Source of the DNA: a virus | Virus record (IMG/VR): IMGVR_UViG_3300023178_002147 | Coordinates: 1 to 23,235 of that record | DNA: 23,235 nt | Strand: one strand, 5' to 3' | Shown here: positions 1 through 8,091 of the stretch, piece by piece | Layout: each line of letters begins with the position of its first letter | How positions within the stretch are numbered: the first letter of the stretch is position 1 | Notes under the pieces: generated by a model | The model's input: the letters and a program-made list of their open reading frames with translations, nothing else | What the model was told of the DNA's origin: nothing | Database searches by the model: none | Program-made: the position numbers and the translations under genes

Positions 1-539
1 AATGTATCGATATTCCAACCAGTAATTATTGTAGGTTCATCTTCTAAATAAACCTGAAGAAATCTTTTGAATAACTCTAACTCATTGTCAAAGCTTTCTA
101 TTACAATATTGTCTTTTGATTTTAGTCTGAGTTTATCCTTTTCGTCTAATACAAAAGCGTAGTATGTATCGGTGGATGATAAATATATAGCGATAGAGGT
201 TATCTTATTCGTTGCTTTCTTATGGTCTGGGAAGCCATCTGTAACCTCAACCTCAATATCGATGTTCATTAGTCTATGATTATTTGACAACTCTTCAGAC
301 TCAGCATACTTATCAACCAACACACGAGTCTCTACTGGAACATCTGATTCAAATAGGTTAGGTGTGTTTGGATTGAATTGAGTAACCTTTTTTAGTTTGT
401 CTCCATACAAAGAAATGTGTTGTCCGTTTCTATCTTTTACATAAGCGTATGGTTTGTAAGGGATTGTGTAATAACCAAGTTCATCATCCCAAATATGAAC
501 CCTTCGTTTTTTGTTTTCGTAATATAAATTTTGGTACAT
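1..539 (-). CDS. Family B DNA polymerase, N-terminal part (T4 gp43-like), cut by window edge
   Basis: Partial gene of about 179 codons; the rest lies beyond base 1. Family B polymerases copy the phage genome and proofread with an N-terminal 3'-5' exonuclease. The translation begins MYQNLYYENKKRRVHIWDD and carries an Exo I-type motif (MNIDIEVEV, the Asp-Ile-Glu pair near residue 93) and an Exo II-type motif (ITGWNID) at the window edge, in the order and spacing expected of a T4 gp43-like polymerase. No polymerase motif is visible because the gene is truncated. The ATG at 539 is fixed by an in-frame TAA immediately upstream. There is no good Shine-Dalgarno sequence at normal distance, only GGGG about 16 bases upstream, which is unusual among its neighbours. 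A strong terminator lies between this gene and the receptor gene upstream, so it probably has its own promoter. Confidence 0.88.
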   Translation of the reverse strand, partial: MYQNLYYENKKRRVHIWDDELGYYTIPYKPYAYVKDRNGQHISLYGDKLKKVTQFNPNTPNLFESDVPVETRVLVDKYAESEELSNNHRLMNIDIEVEVTDGFPDHKKATNKITSIAIYLSSTDTYYAFVLDEKDKLRLKSKDNIVIESFDNELELFKRFLQVYLEDEPTIITGWNIDT

Positions 540-543
540 TTAG

Positions 544-600
544 ATTATAGAATCCCCATTATCAACATATAAAGCTACAAAGAATTTTGCTAAAAGTCAA
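544..600 (-). promoter_or_regulatory. Candidate promoter region for the family B polymerase
   Basis: A terminator at 611-637 sits upstream of the polymerase gene, so a promoter is expected in the short gap. Two weak candidates are visible on the minus strand: TTGACT (600-595) followed after 17 bases by TAGCTT (577-572), and a perfect TATAAT (549-544) with no good -35 element, which would give an almost leaderless transcript. The location follows from the layout; neither candidate is confirmed. Confidence 0.3.
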
Positions 601-610
601 GCTTTTTTTG

Positions 611-637
611 GAAAAAATGGGGGGAAATTTTCCCCCC
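611..637 (-). terminator. Strong intrinsic terminator after the TonB-dependent receptor gene
   Basis: On the minus strand, six G's and an A run are followed by a T run and six C's, giving an 8 bp stem with a 3-base loop, then ATTTTTT. It lies about 12 bases after the receptor stop codon. The U tract follows only in the minus direction, so the terminator serves the receptor gene and separates it from the polymerase gene. Confidence 0.85.
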
Positions 638-648
638 AAATTTACCTT

Positions 649-3378
649 TTAGAAATTGACAGATAGTCCTAAGTTGAAACTTCTTGGTGTACCAAGAAAT
701 ACTTCAGCGTTATGAGCAGCGTGAACTTTGTCACCATACCCATTGTATTGACTATTGTCTACCGCATCTTGAACATAAACATCGTCAAGTGCGTTGAAGA
801 TATGTCCACTAAGTGTCATATCTAAACCAGCGATTTCTGGTAGTTTATAAGATAGATGTAAGTCTAACTTTCCATAGGATGGAGATTTCCATACCTGTGC
901 TCTGTCAGCATCACCATCAACCTCACGAGAATCAGGACTCCAATCAGCGTAATGGTTATCATACCATCTGTAAAGTCCTTGTACACTCAATCCTTCGATT
1001 GGTTTTACTGTAAGTCCACCAACATAAGATGTCTGTGGCATATCACCAACTTTTAGATTAGCAAGAGCATACTCATACTCAGTAGATGTTTGTCCAATGA
1101 TTTGGTTATCATCATTGTATTCCATCTCTGTGTAATCACCTTTAGCATCTCCATCAAAATACCAATCTCCGATACTAACAGCGACATCTAAGTCTACCAT
1201 TTCGTGTAGAGCAACTTTAGACTCTATCTCAAAACCACTATGGCTTTGATTCACACCAGTTAGATAAATGATGTCTGTATCGCCTGAATCACCTTGACCT
1301 GATGTTACAGATTTAGTAAGGTTTCTATCCTTCCACTGTGTGTTATAGTAGCTACCTTTAATAGCAACCAACTCACTTCTGTATTCACCACCGATTTCAT
1401 TAGATATGAATTTCTCATTGTCTGGATTCTGTGATACATTTCCATCATAGTCAATTACATTATCTAAGATTGGTGGTTTTTGAACATACCCCATATTAGC
1501 AAATGCTGAGAGTCTGTCGTCAAGATTATACCTAGCTCCACCCTTTACCTGAAAGGTTGTGATAGCGTCAGCTTCTACAAGTTCTTTCTCTACTGAAAAG
1601 AAATCTTTGTAAGTATATCCGATGGTTGAAATACCACCCATACCATAAAGGTTTATCTTTTCTGTATTGTAATTACCCTGTAAGAAAGCACCAAACCAAT
1701 CAACTGTGGTTTCGTTGTGATAGGCGATGATGTCACCTAAACGAACTACTTTACCATCAGGTGCGTTATCATCGGCATAGTCTACATAGTAGTCTCCACC
1801 TAATAAATCACGAACCTCACGGGCGTGTTCTATACCAGCAGTTCTCCAATCGATACCAATCTGAACCTCAAGTTCATCTGATACATCATAGTTTAACTTT
1901 GAAATCAAACCATATGTATTCTGTCTATTGATTGAGTTTCTTAGGATACCAGTAGAACGATTTTCAGAATCAGAGAAAGCAGAATCTACATTAGATGAGT
2001 TCTGAGCAATCTCAGCATCCCAATCCCACATCCAAGGTGAACTTGCGTACCAAGCATTTCCTTCGATAGCAGGTTTTCTACTGACACTACCATATGTACC
2101 AGTTCCACCACCTGAACCACCACTCCAATATAATACTGAAGATAATCTCATATCATCATTTATATCATAGAAATGGTTTAGGTTTACCAATGGCTTATGA
2201 AAGAAGTTTTCTCTTTCATTCAACATACCAGCATTCTTTCTGTCTGTTGTTCTAGCGCCATACATATACCAATATTGTTGTCCTTTGTAATCAGAAGATA
2301 CTGGAGCCCAATTTTGGTTGAAGAACCTACCAGCCTCATACTCAAACTTCTCTCCTTCAACATAAGCTGAATCATTGTATCCATCGATATCTCCAGCTAA
2401 CTCTTGAGAGTAGGTTGCTATGTTCTGTTTGTATAGGTTCTGTCCGTGCCTTTGTGGAGCACCGATAGCGTATAACTCAAATCGTTGTTTGTCTGATACA
2501 GCGTAAGATGTACCTAAATAATAAGCCCAAGCATCTGTCCACGTTCCGTCAATAAAACCATCACCAGTTTTACGAACAATCGTTCCACTTATTGCCAACT
2601 TATCATTAATTAGACCTGAGTTATAGTTCAAGGTGGTTTTTAGAAATCCACCTTCACCGACTTCTTGTTTAAACTTCCCACCTTTTTCGTGAGCAGCAGG
2701 GTCGGTGATAATGTTCATAGTTCCACCAATAGATGGTGTTGCTAGATTTACGGCTGATAGACCTCTTTGCATCTGAATGGAAGAAGTAGCATCACCTACC
2801 CCATCCCAATTAGACCAATAAACCCATCCGTTCTCCATATCATTTTGGGGAACACCATTAATCATCACAGCAACATTTCGTTGGTTGAATCCACGAACAT
2901 TGATACGAGCATCGCCCGCACCACCACCTTGTTGTGTAGCATATACCGATGGTGTAGTATTAAGAATCATTGGAATGTCTTGTGAACCAAGTCTAATTTC
3001 CATCTCTTTCTTATCCACAGTAGTATAGGCAACAGGTGTTGTTTCATCGGCACGAGAAGCAAGAACTTCAAGTGCTGTGAGAGCAACAACATCAGTTTCT
3101 AAATCGAAACTAATACTCCCAACTATATCCCCAACTTCAACTGATTTAGTTTGGGATATGTAACCGATGTATGAAGCAGTAATATCGAAAGTACCAGTAC
3201 CCGTCTCAATGACGAATTTACCCTCAGCGTCTGTTACGCCACCGAGTTCAGTACCTTCTACAACTACATTTGCTCCAACAAGTGGTTCTTCGCCAGTTCC
3301 AACGAAACCAGTAACGGCTTGTCCGAAAACAATACCAACTGACATCATTAGAGTGACGATAAGATTACGATATTTCAT
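649..3378 (-). CDS. TonB-dependent outer-membrane receptor with N-terminal carboxypeptidase-regulatory-like domain
   Basis: Predicted outer-membrane active transporter that uses energy from host TonB-ExbB-ExbD to import a ligand such as a metal chelate, a vitamin or a glycan. Length is 909 residues, normal for the family. Visible parts are a signal peptide (about 1-20, positive start, hydrophobic core), a beta-sandwich carboxypeptidase-regulatory-like domain (about 20-97, with the PLVGANV and GVTDAEGKF signatures), a TonB-box-like stretch (LEVLASRAD, 103-111), a plug domain (about 113-230, with INVRGF, VMINGVPQNDMENG and PSIGGTMNIIT), then a long beta-barrel region ending in the typical terminal Phe (SVNF). 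The ATG has an AAGGAGA site 7-8 bases upstream. The gene is uninterrupted and follows the class II ribonucleotide reductase by 76 bases. Sampled lines run about 40-43% GC against roughly 23-37% for several phage genes here, which suggests acquisition from a cell. The substrate cannot be read from sequence. Presence in a phage replication operon is odd. Confidence 0.95.
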   Translation of the reverse strand: MKYRNLIVTLMMSVGIVFGQAVTGFVGTGEEPLVGANVVVEGTELGGVTDAEGKFVIETGTGTFDITASYIGYISQTKSVEVGDIVGSISFDLETDVVALTALEVLASRADETTPVAYTTVDKKEMEIRLGSQDIPMILNTTPSVYATQQGGGAGDARINVRGFNQRNVAVMINGVPQNDMENGWVYWSNWDGVGDATSSIQMQRGLSAVNLATPSIGGTMNIITDPAAHEKGGKFKQEVGEGGFLKTTLNYNSGLINDKLAISGTIVRKTGDGFIDGTWTDAWAYYLGTSYAVSDKQRFELYAIGAPQRHGQNLYKQNIATYSQELAGDIDGYNDSAYVEGEKFEYEAGRFFNQNWAPVSSDYKGQQYWYMYGARTTDRKNAGMLNERENFFHKPLVNLNHFYDINDDMRLSSVLYWSGGSGGGTGTYGSVSRKPAIEGNAWYASSPWMWDWDAEIAQNSSNVDSAFSDSENRSTGILRNSINRQNTYGLISKLNYDVSDELEVQIGIDWRTAGIEHAREVRDLLGGDYYVDYADDNAPDGKVVRLGDIIAYHNETTVDWFGAFLQGNYNTEKINLYGMGGISTIGYTYKDFFSVEKELVEADAITTFQVKGGARYNLDDRLSAFANMGYVQKPPILDNVIDYDGNVSQNPDNEKFISNEIGGEYRSELVAIKGSYYNTQWKDRNLTKSVTSGQGDSGDTDIIYLTGVNQSHSGFEIESKVALHEMVDLDVAVSIGDWYFDGDAKGDYTEMEYNDDNQIIGQTSTEYEYALANLKVGDMPQTSYVGGLTVKPIEGLSVQGLYRWYDNHYADWSPDSREVDGDADRAQVWKSPSYGKLDLHLSYKLPEIAGLDMTLSGHIFNALDDVYVQDAVDNSQYNGYGDKVHAAHNAEVFLGTPRSFNLGLSVNF

Positions 3379-3408
3379 AATCTGTCTCCTTGTGTTTGTT
3401 TGTGAATA

Positions 3409-3444
3409 GACACATTTTTAATTACAGGTGTGTCGTCTGCCTGT
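3409..3444 (-). promoter_or_regulatory. Possible H-type RNA pseudoknot in the receptor gene leader
   Basis: In the 76-base leader of the receptor gene, ACAGG (3444-3440) can pair with CCTGT (3428-3424). The loop between them contains GACACA (3434-3429), which can pair with TGTGTC (3414-3409). This gives stems of 5 and 6 bp, a 5-base first loop, no gap between stems, and an A-rich 9-base third loop, AATTAAAAA. This is good H-type geometry. It ends about 18 bases before the Shine-Dalgarno sequence. The pairing is seen in the sequence; a regulatory role is inferred. Confidence 0.4.
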
Positions 3445-3454
3445 CCGCATTTCA

Positions 3455-5464
3455 TTAGTTAGCATACTCCTGGTCATCATTGTCACCAGTCAATGGTACG
3501 ATTTCACAACTATCGTTGTTACAGAACTTATCGACTTCCGCCTCTTCGTTCTTTATCACACCAAAAGATAGCTTACCTAATTTTTTTGTTTGTTTATTAT
3601 ATTCTTTCTCATCAATAGCCTCATATGGCATTTGTTGATAAGCACCATAATCGTGTCTTGGTAATAAACTAATACCTTTCAAATGATATTGATAGTAATT
3701 TAAACACGGAGCAATTTGATTTGCTTCTGTTTCAGGATTGAATGTAACCGTACAACTTACCTGATTGTCTGCCCAATGTCTTTGTAAGAAAGCGGCTAAA
3801 CCGAATTGTTCCCAAATCGAAAGTTCAGCCGCTGTTCTAATCCCCTCACCGACATCTACAGGAATTTCTACAACACTTGTAGTATCTTCAGAACCAAATG
3901 CTGGTTCTATTTTGTAACCTGCTTTTTTCAAAGGTTCTAATAATTCTGAATGTTTGGACAACCTAATTCTTCTAATATAAAATCTACTTTCGGGATAATG
4001 TAAACCTGGAGTAGCACCAGCCAATAATGAAACTGTACCACTTGGTTTAACCGAAGTAGTCTTGATTGAGTTTGGTACAGCAAACCAATCAGAGTACATA
4101 TCATCCCATTTCTGAATGACATCATATCCATCATTTAACCACTCCTTTAGTTCATTGATTCCTCTATGTGTAATGAACTGAGCAACACCACTTACAGAGC
4201 AACCTATTCTTCTGTTTCTTAACATAACCCTATTGGTATCACTCCAATGAGTCCTTCCTAATGTAACTGTTTTAGCATACAGATAAGCATACTTTAGTGT
4301 TCTCGCATAATCTTCAAAGTCATCGTGGTTGTCGGGAAATGTCTCTACTAAACAACACAACTCGTATGATTCCAATGATTGTTCTAAACAAGGATTACCA
4401 CCCATAACTCTGTGGTCTTTGTTGTCTCCACCATTCTTCATACGAGAATACTTTCTCATATTATCTAACCACGCAAATCCAGGCTCACCATTATCCACAA
4501 TTCGTTTTGCAGCCTCATCATAATCCATACCCAATTCTGCGAATATACTATTATTACTAGTCCATCCATATGTTTCCCTATGTGGGTTTACTTTATAATT
4601 CTTTAAGTCTAAATACTCTTCTGAATGAGGATCTCCAAATACAATCTCAGCAGTTCTTCTAACATTACCTGCAACAACACACTTACCAATTAGATTCATT
4701 ATATCTACGATTGTTGTGATTGTGATTGGTTCTCCACTATTCTTTTCTAATACCTTTCTGATATCTTCATGCACTTCCATAAGAGGTTCAGCACCACTAC
4801 TAACTCCACCAAACCCACTTATTGGTTCGCCAGCAGGCCTTATCTTTGAGTAGTCAAACTTCACTGGTGCTTGTCCGTGAAAGTAACTTTCCAATAATAA
4901 CTTTAGAGATTCTACCCAACCCTCACGAGTATCTGGTATTTCAAACAATTGTTCTTCTCTTTTCTTCTGTATACCTTTGATTTCTATTTCACCAGCACCT
5001 TTTGTATCAAATCCTACACCGACACCTAACATACTAGCATCCATAAGGAAACAAAAAGGTTTAGAATAATCTTCTTTTAGTGTTTTCGTAGATACGAAAG
5101 CACAATTGTTTAGGGCAGCGTATAAACCTTTCTTTTCTGTGATTGCAGTTCCCATAGCCCAAAGTCCTCTACCAGGTGGTAAAAACTTCATCGTAAAAAT
5201 ACGCTCATACATATCTTGAGCACTCTTCTGAGCCTGCCACGCGTTCCACCCTAATTGATGTGACTCAATCCAATTCTTTTGCATGTTGTATGTACCTTCT
5301 ACAACCCGTTGTACTGTCTCCCACCATCTTTCATTTTTTCCATCTTCTTTAATTCTTGAATAAGTTCTCATATAAACCAACTCACCTAATCCATTAAAAC
5401 CAAACGGCGGTTTTTTTCTTCGAAACTTATTTATAAAATTCTCTGACAATTCAAATCTGTCCAT
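3455..5464 (-). CDS. nrdJ: Adenosylcobalamin-dependent (class II, monomeric) ribonucleotide reductase
   Basis: Reduces ribonucleotides to deoxyribonucleotides for phage DNA synthesis, using coenzyme B12 to generate the thiyl radical; the characterised monomeric enzymes act on triphosphates. It resembles the Lactobacillus-type monomeric reductase: PPGRGLWAMGT near residue 96, first active-site Cys in NNCAFVS (C121), radical site NPCLE (N357, C359, E361), partner Cys C370 at the expected 11-residue spacing, and a C-terminal CxxxxC shuttle pair (C648, C653). At 669 residues it is somewhat shorter than the 739-residue Lactobacillus enzyme. There is no N-terminal ATP-cone and no small-subunit gene in the window, both consistent with class II. 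The ATG has AAGGAG 6 bases upstream. The 57-base leader is very AT-rich and can form an imperfect AU/GU-rich hairpin (5486-5512). It lies between the helicase and the TonB-dependent receptor, in the same direction. The enzyme needs cobalamin from the host or its surroundings. Confidence 0.95.
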   Translation of the reverse strand: MDRFELSENFINKFRRKKPPFGFNGLGELVYMRTYSRIKEDGKNERWWETVQRVVEGTYNMQKNWIESHQLGWNAWQAQKSAQDMYERIFTMKFLPPGRGLWAMGTAITEKKGLYAALNNCAFVSTKTLKEDYSKPFCFLMDASMLGVGVGFDTKGAGEIEIKGIQKKREEQLFEIPDTREGWVESLKLLLESYFHGQAPVKFDYSKIRPAGEPISGFGGVSSGAEPLMEVHEDIRKVLEKNSGEPITITTIVDIMNLIGKCVVAGNVRRTAEIVFGDPHSEEYLDLKNYKVNPHRETYGWTSNNSIFAELGMDYDEAAKRIVDNGEPGFAWLDNMRKYSRMKNGGDNKDHRVMGGNPCLEQSLESYELCCLVETFPDNHDDFEDYARTLKYAYLYAKTVTLGRTHWSDTNRVMLRNRRIGCSVSGVAQFITHRGINELKEWLNDGYDVIQKWDDMYSDWFAVPNSIKTTSVKPSGTVSLLAGATPGLHYPESRFYIRRIRLSKHSELLEPLKKAGYKIEPAFGSEDTTSVVEIPVDVGEGIRTAAELSIWEQFGLAAFLQRHWADNQVSCTVTFNPETEANQIAPCLNYYQYHLKGISLLPRHDYGAYQQMPYEAIDEKEYNKQTKKLGKLSFGVIKNEEAEVDKFCNNDSCEIVPLTGDNDDQEYAN

Positions 5465-5521
5465 CGTAACTCCTTATCATTTTTTGTACACAATATTAAA
5501 TATAATATATACTCATTCTTA

Positions 5522-6892
5522 TTACTCAAATCCCTCAGTTTTTGGCTTTAAGTCATTATATTTTTTAGATAATGTCTGCCTTAAATATTCCTCTGAGTTA
5601 TCCATCTTTCCCTGCGTCTGCTTACCACCGACAGTAGATGCCTCATAAACATCAATCTTACCAGTATTTGTATTTATTTCCGCAGGAAAAGTAATTCCAT
5701 CTACACCGAATCTATTTTTGATTACATGCACTCTACCAGTGTTAGCAATCTTATCTTCCACCTTACGACTTACTGACATAACAAAGTCAGCAGTCATCAC
5801 CTTACTATAATCTTCAGCTACTTTACTAGCATCAATAACATCTTCTTCTAATGAACTACGATTAGCCTGAGAAGCTGTCCATATAGGAATATCAAACTCA
5901 CCAGCAAGTCCTCTCAAATGTTCATAAGTTTCACCAGTAGAAAATCTTTTTTCTTTGTAAAGAGTTATTGGTTTTAGTATGTCAGCGTAATCAACTATGA
6001 CAGCATCAGGTTTTATTTCCTGTATCTCCATTTGTTTTAGGTGAGCTGCTATAGTATTTACTGTAGCTGAACGAGTAGGGTAATATTTTATAATCAACTT
6101 ACCTGTCAATCCATCTATAACCTTTTGAACATCTTCTTGATAGAACTTTATATTAGCAGTTGGTGTTCCACTAAATACTGTATCATATCTCAAACCAACA
6201 TAGTTAGCGTTAAGTTCTAAAGTATAATGAACTACAGTCTTACCCTCTTTTACTAAATGAGCACCCAATGATTGTAAACACCAAGTCTTACCAATACCAG
6301 CAGGTGCAACTAACACACCCAACTCACCACCAGCTAATCCACCATCCATAACATTTGTAACAGCATCCCACGGAGTAGGCAAAGTGGCTCTTACAGATTC
6401 AGTAAGTCTATCTTCTAAAGATATAATGTAATCGTGACCTAAATCTCTTTCACTACCAGCCTTCATAGCAGCATCAATTATTTCTTTTATTTCATCATAC
6501 TTTTTTTGTTCTAACAAATCCACAGCATCTACTATAGCACCTTTTAGAACTTGATTCTTACAAAAGTCTAAAGCCTCCTTTTTTATAAAATCTAAATCAG
6601 TAGCTTCTATGTTTCTCCAAGCATCTTTTAGATTTTCTATAACAGACACTTTTAGAATATCATCATCCATTTGATTTATTTTTATCTTTAGAACTTCTAA
6701 TGTAGGAGCTTTTCTAAACTCCATAAAGTATTTACTGATTTCTTTAGACAACCACTTATTAGCATCTGAATCAAAATATTTTGGTTCTAATATGTCACTA
6801 ATAGTTTGTATGAATTTATTATCTGATAAAAGCGAAGATATTATTTTGGCTTGAAATGTGGGGCCAAACTGATTAAAATTTTCACTCGCCAT
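5522..6892 (-). CDS. Replicative DNA helicase, DnaB / T4 gp41 type
   Basis: Hexameric ATPase that unwinds DNA 5'-3' ahead of the replication fork. Its 456 residues match gp41-type helicases in size. The N-terminal helical domain (about 1-120, starting near FGPTFQAKIISSLL) is followed by a RecA-like motor: Walker A APAGIGKT (196-203), catalytic Glu region LELN near 225, Walker B VIVDYADIL (D301), and the WTASQANRSS sensor motif near 340. The start codon lies inside the end of the small upstream gene (11-base overlap), so translation is probably coupled. It sits in the cluster RecA, 5' nuclease, small basic protein, helicase, reductase. No separate primase or helicase loader is recognised in the window. 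Confidence 0.93.
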   Translation of the reverse strand: MASENFNQFGPTFQAKIISSLLSDNKFIQTISDILEPKYFDSDANKWLSKEISKYFMEFRKAPTLEVLKIKINQMDDDILKVSVIENLKDAWRNIEATDLDFIKKEALDFCKNQVLKGAIVDAVDLLEQKKYDEIKEIIDAAMKAGSERDLGHDYIISLEDRLTESVRATLPTPWDAVTNVMDGGLAGGELGVLVAPAGIGKTWCLQSLGAHLVKEGKTVVHYTLELNANYVGLRYDTVFSGTPTANIKFYQEDVQKVIDGLTGKLIIKYYPTRSATVNTIAAHLKQMEIQEIKPDAVIVDYADILKPITLYKEKRFSTGETYEHLRGLAGEFDIPIWTASQANRSSLEEDVIDASKVAEDYSKVMTADFVMSVSRKVEDKIANTGRVHVIKNRFGVDGITFPAEINTNTGKIDVYEASTVGGKQTQGKMDNSEEYLRQTLSKKYNDLKPKTEGFE

Positions 6893-7061
6893 AAAGTTCC
6901 TTTAATTGTTTTTCTTTCAATTCCATTTGTTTCTTTTTACGATATCGCTCTTTAGCTTTCTTTTGTAACTTTTCTCTATTTCTATGATAGTATTCCATAG
7001 ACCATCTTCGTTGAGCCTCTTTTCTTTCTTCTTCAGAATTATATTTACGATTTCTTCCCAT
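6882..7061 (-). CDS. Small basic, Lys/Arg/Glu-rich protein of unknown function (59 aa)
   Basis: A 59-codon reading frame fills the gap between the 5' nuclease and helicase genes. Its start (ATG at 7061) overlaps the end of the nuclease gene by 17 bases and its TGA stop overlaps the helicase start by 11 bases. The product begins MGRNRKYNSEEERKEAQRRW and ends KELYGE. It is highly charged, predicted mostly helical, and contains YYHRNREKLQKKAKERY in the middle. The tight overlap on both sides and the absence of any other use of this stretch support a real gene. Basic helical proteins of this kind could bind DNA or RNA or contact the helicase, but no family is recognised. It is far shorter than the T4 helicase loader gp59. 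Confidence 0.7.
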   Translation of the reverse strand: MGRNRKYNSEEERKEAQRRWSMEYYHRNREKLQKKAKERYRKKKQMELKEKQLKELYGE

Positions 7062-8091
7062 AAGTCTTCTCAGCCATTTGATTTAGTCTGGCAAAACATT
7101 GAACTAACCAACTGTCCATATTAGGTAATGTAGCAAATAATCTATCCTCTATGAATCTCTTTTGAAATTGTATTTTATTTAGTCTACTGATTGGTTCTCT
7201 AACCTTATCTAAGATTTTAGTTTTAGCAGAAGCGCTGATGTCTACTTCATCTAATTGCATCAACATATAATTTCTTTTCAATAACTCTTCACTATCTTTA
7301 AGTTTTTCATCTTCTTTAACAATATCCTCTATATTAAGTATATTGTCTTCGAGCAAAAGTGGTAATTTTTTTTGAATAGTTTTCAATCCCCATCCACGAA
7401 CTCCATCTATGTTATCAGACTTATCTCCATCGATTGCTCTGTAGACAGCGAAGTTGTGAGATGGAATACCATAGTCCTCTAATACCTTTGGAGGATCGTA
7501 CATCTTCTTTTTTGTAGGAGACCAAACAGATACTCTGTGATTTACCAACTGAAGAAAGTCTTTATCTGTAGACATCAAAACTATATTAGATGTCTTTAGA
7601 ATCTGTTTAGTGATATAAGCCATCGTATCATCAGCTTCTATGTTCTCTATTGTTATTGTTGTTATTGGAAGATAATCCAAATAGTCAATAACTCTCGTCA
7701 ATTGCATAATCATAGATTGATGTTCATCTTCTTTAGTATTAAAATCATATGAACGATTTAATCTTTCAGACATATTTCTACCAGCTTTGTACTGAGGAAA
7801 TACTTTCTTTCGGCGGTTAGACCCACCTTTACCATCAAATACGATAATGGTTCGGGTAGGTCTGATAGTCTTAATAGCGTATCCGATTGACCTAAGAAAA
7901 CCAACTATTCCCCCAACATGAGCTCCGTCATCATTGAGAGTTGGTATAGCGCTGAAACATCTTATGAATGTATTCAAGCCATCTATAATCAATACTTTGT
8001 CGTTAGGTTCTTCTGAATCTAACTCACCACCTTTTTTCTTTATTTCCTGAAGTATTGATAAATACTTACCATTACTCACCGACCACCTCAT
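7045..8091 (-). CDS. FEN-type 5'-3' exonuclease (T4 RNase H-like)
   Basis: Structure-specific 5' nuclease that removes RNA primers and flaps from lagging-strand fragments, as T4 RNase H does. The 348 residues show the family pattern: VLIIDGLNTFIR (D37) for the first metal site, IIVFDGKGGSNRRK (D86) with the following basic helical arch, IENIEADDTMAYI and LMSTDKDFLQL for the central acidic cluster, and a helix-turn-helix-type DNA-binding segment DGDKSDNIDGVRGWGLKTI. The N-terminal 30 residues before the nuclease core are unusual. The ATG at 8091 lies inside the recA-like gene; an alternative start is the GTG at 8079, which has GAGGTGG just upstream and would give a 4-residue shorter product. 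The stop overlaps the small basic gene. Confidence 0.9.
   Translation of the reverse strand: MRWSVSNGKYLSILQEIKKKGGELDSEEPNDKVLIIDGLNTFIRCFSAIPTLNDDGAHVGGIVGFLRSIGYAIKTIRPTRTIIVFDGKGGSNRRKKVFPQYKAGRNMSERLNRSYDFNTKEDEHQSMIMQLTRVIDYLDYLPITTITIENIEADDTMAYITKQILKTSNIVLMSTDKDFLQLVNHRVSVWSPTKKKMYDPPKVLEDYGIPSHNFAVYRAIDGDKSDNIDGVRGWGLKTIQKKLPLLLEDNILNIEDIVKEDEKLKDSEELLKRNYMLMQLDEVDISASAKTKILDKVREPISRLNKIQFQKRFIEDRLFATLPNMDSWLVQCFARLNQMAEKTYGKKS

Noticed and set aside
3379-3454. Cobalamin riboswitch in front of the receptor gene
   Set aside because: The gap is only 76 bases, far shorter than a cobalamin riboswitch, and no B12-box was seen.
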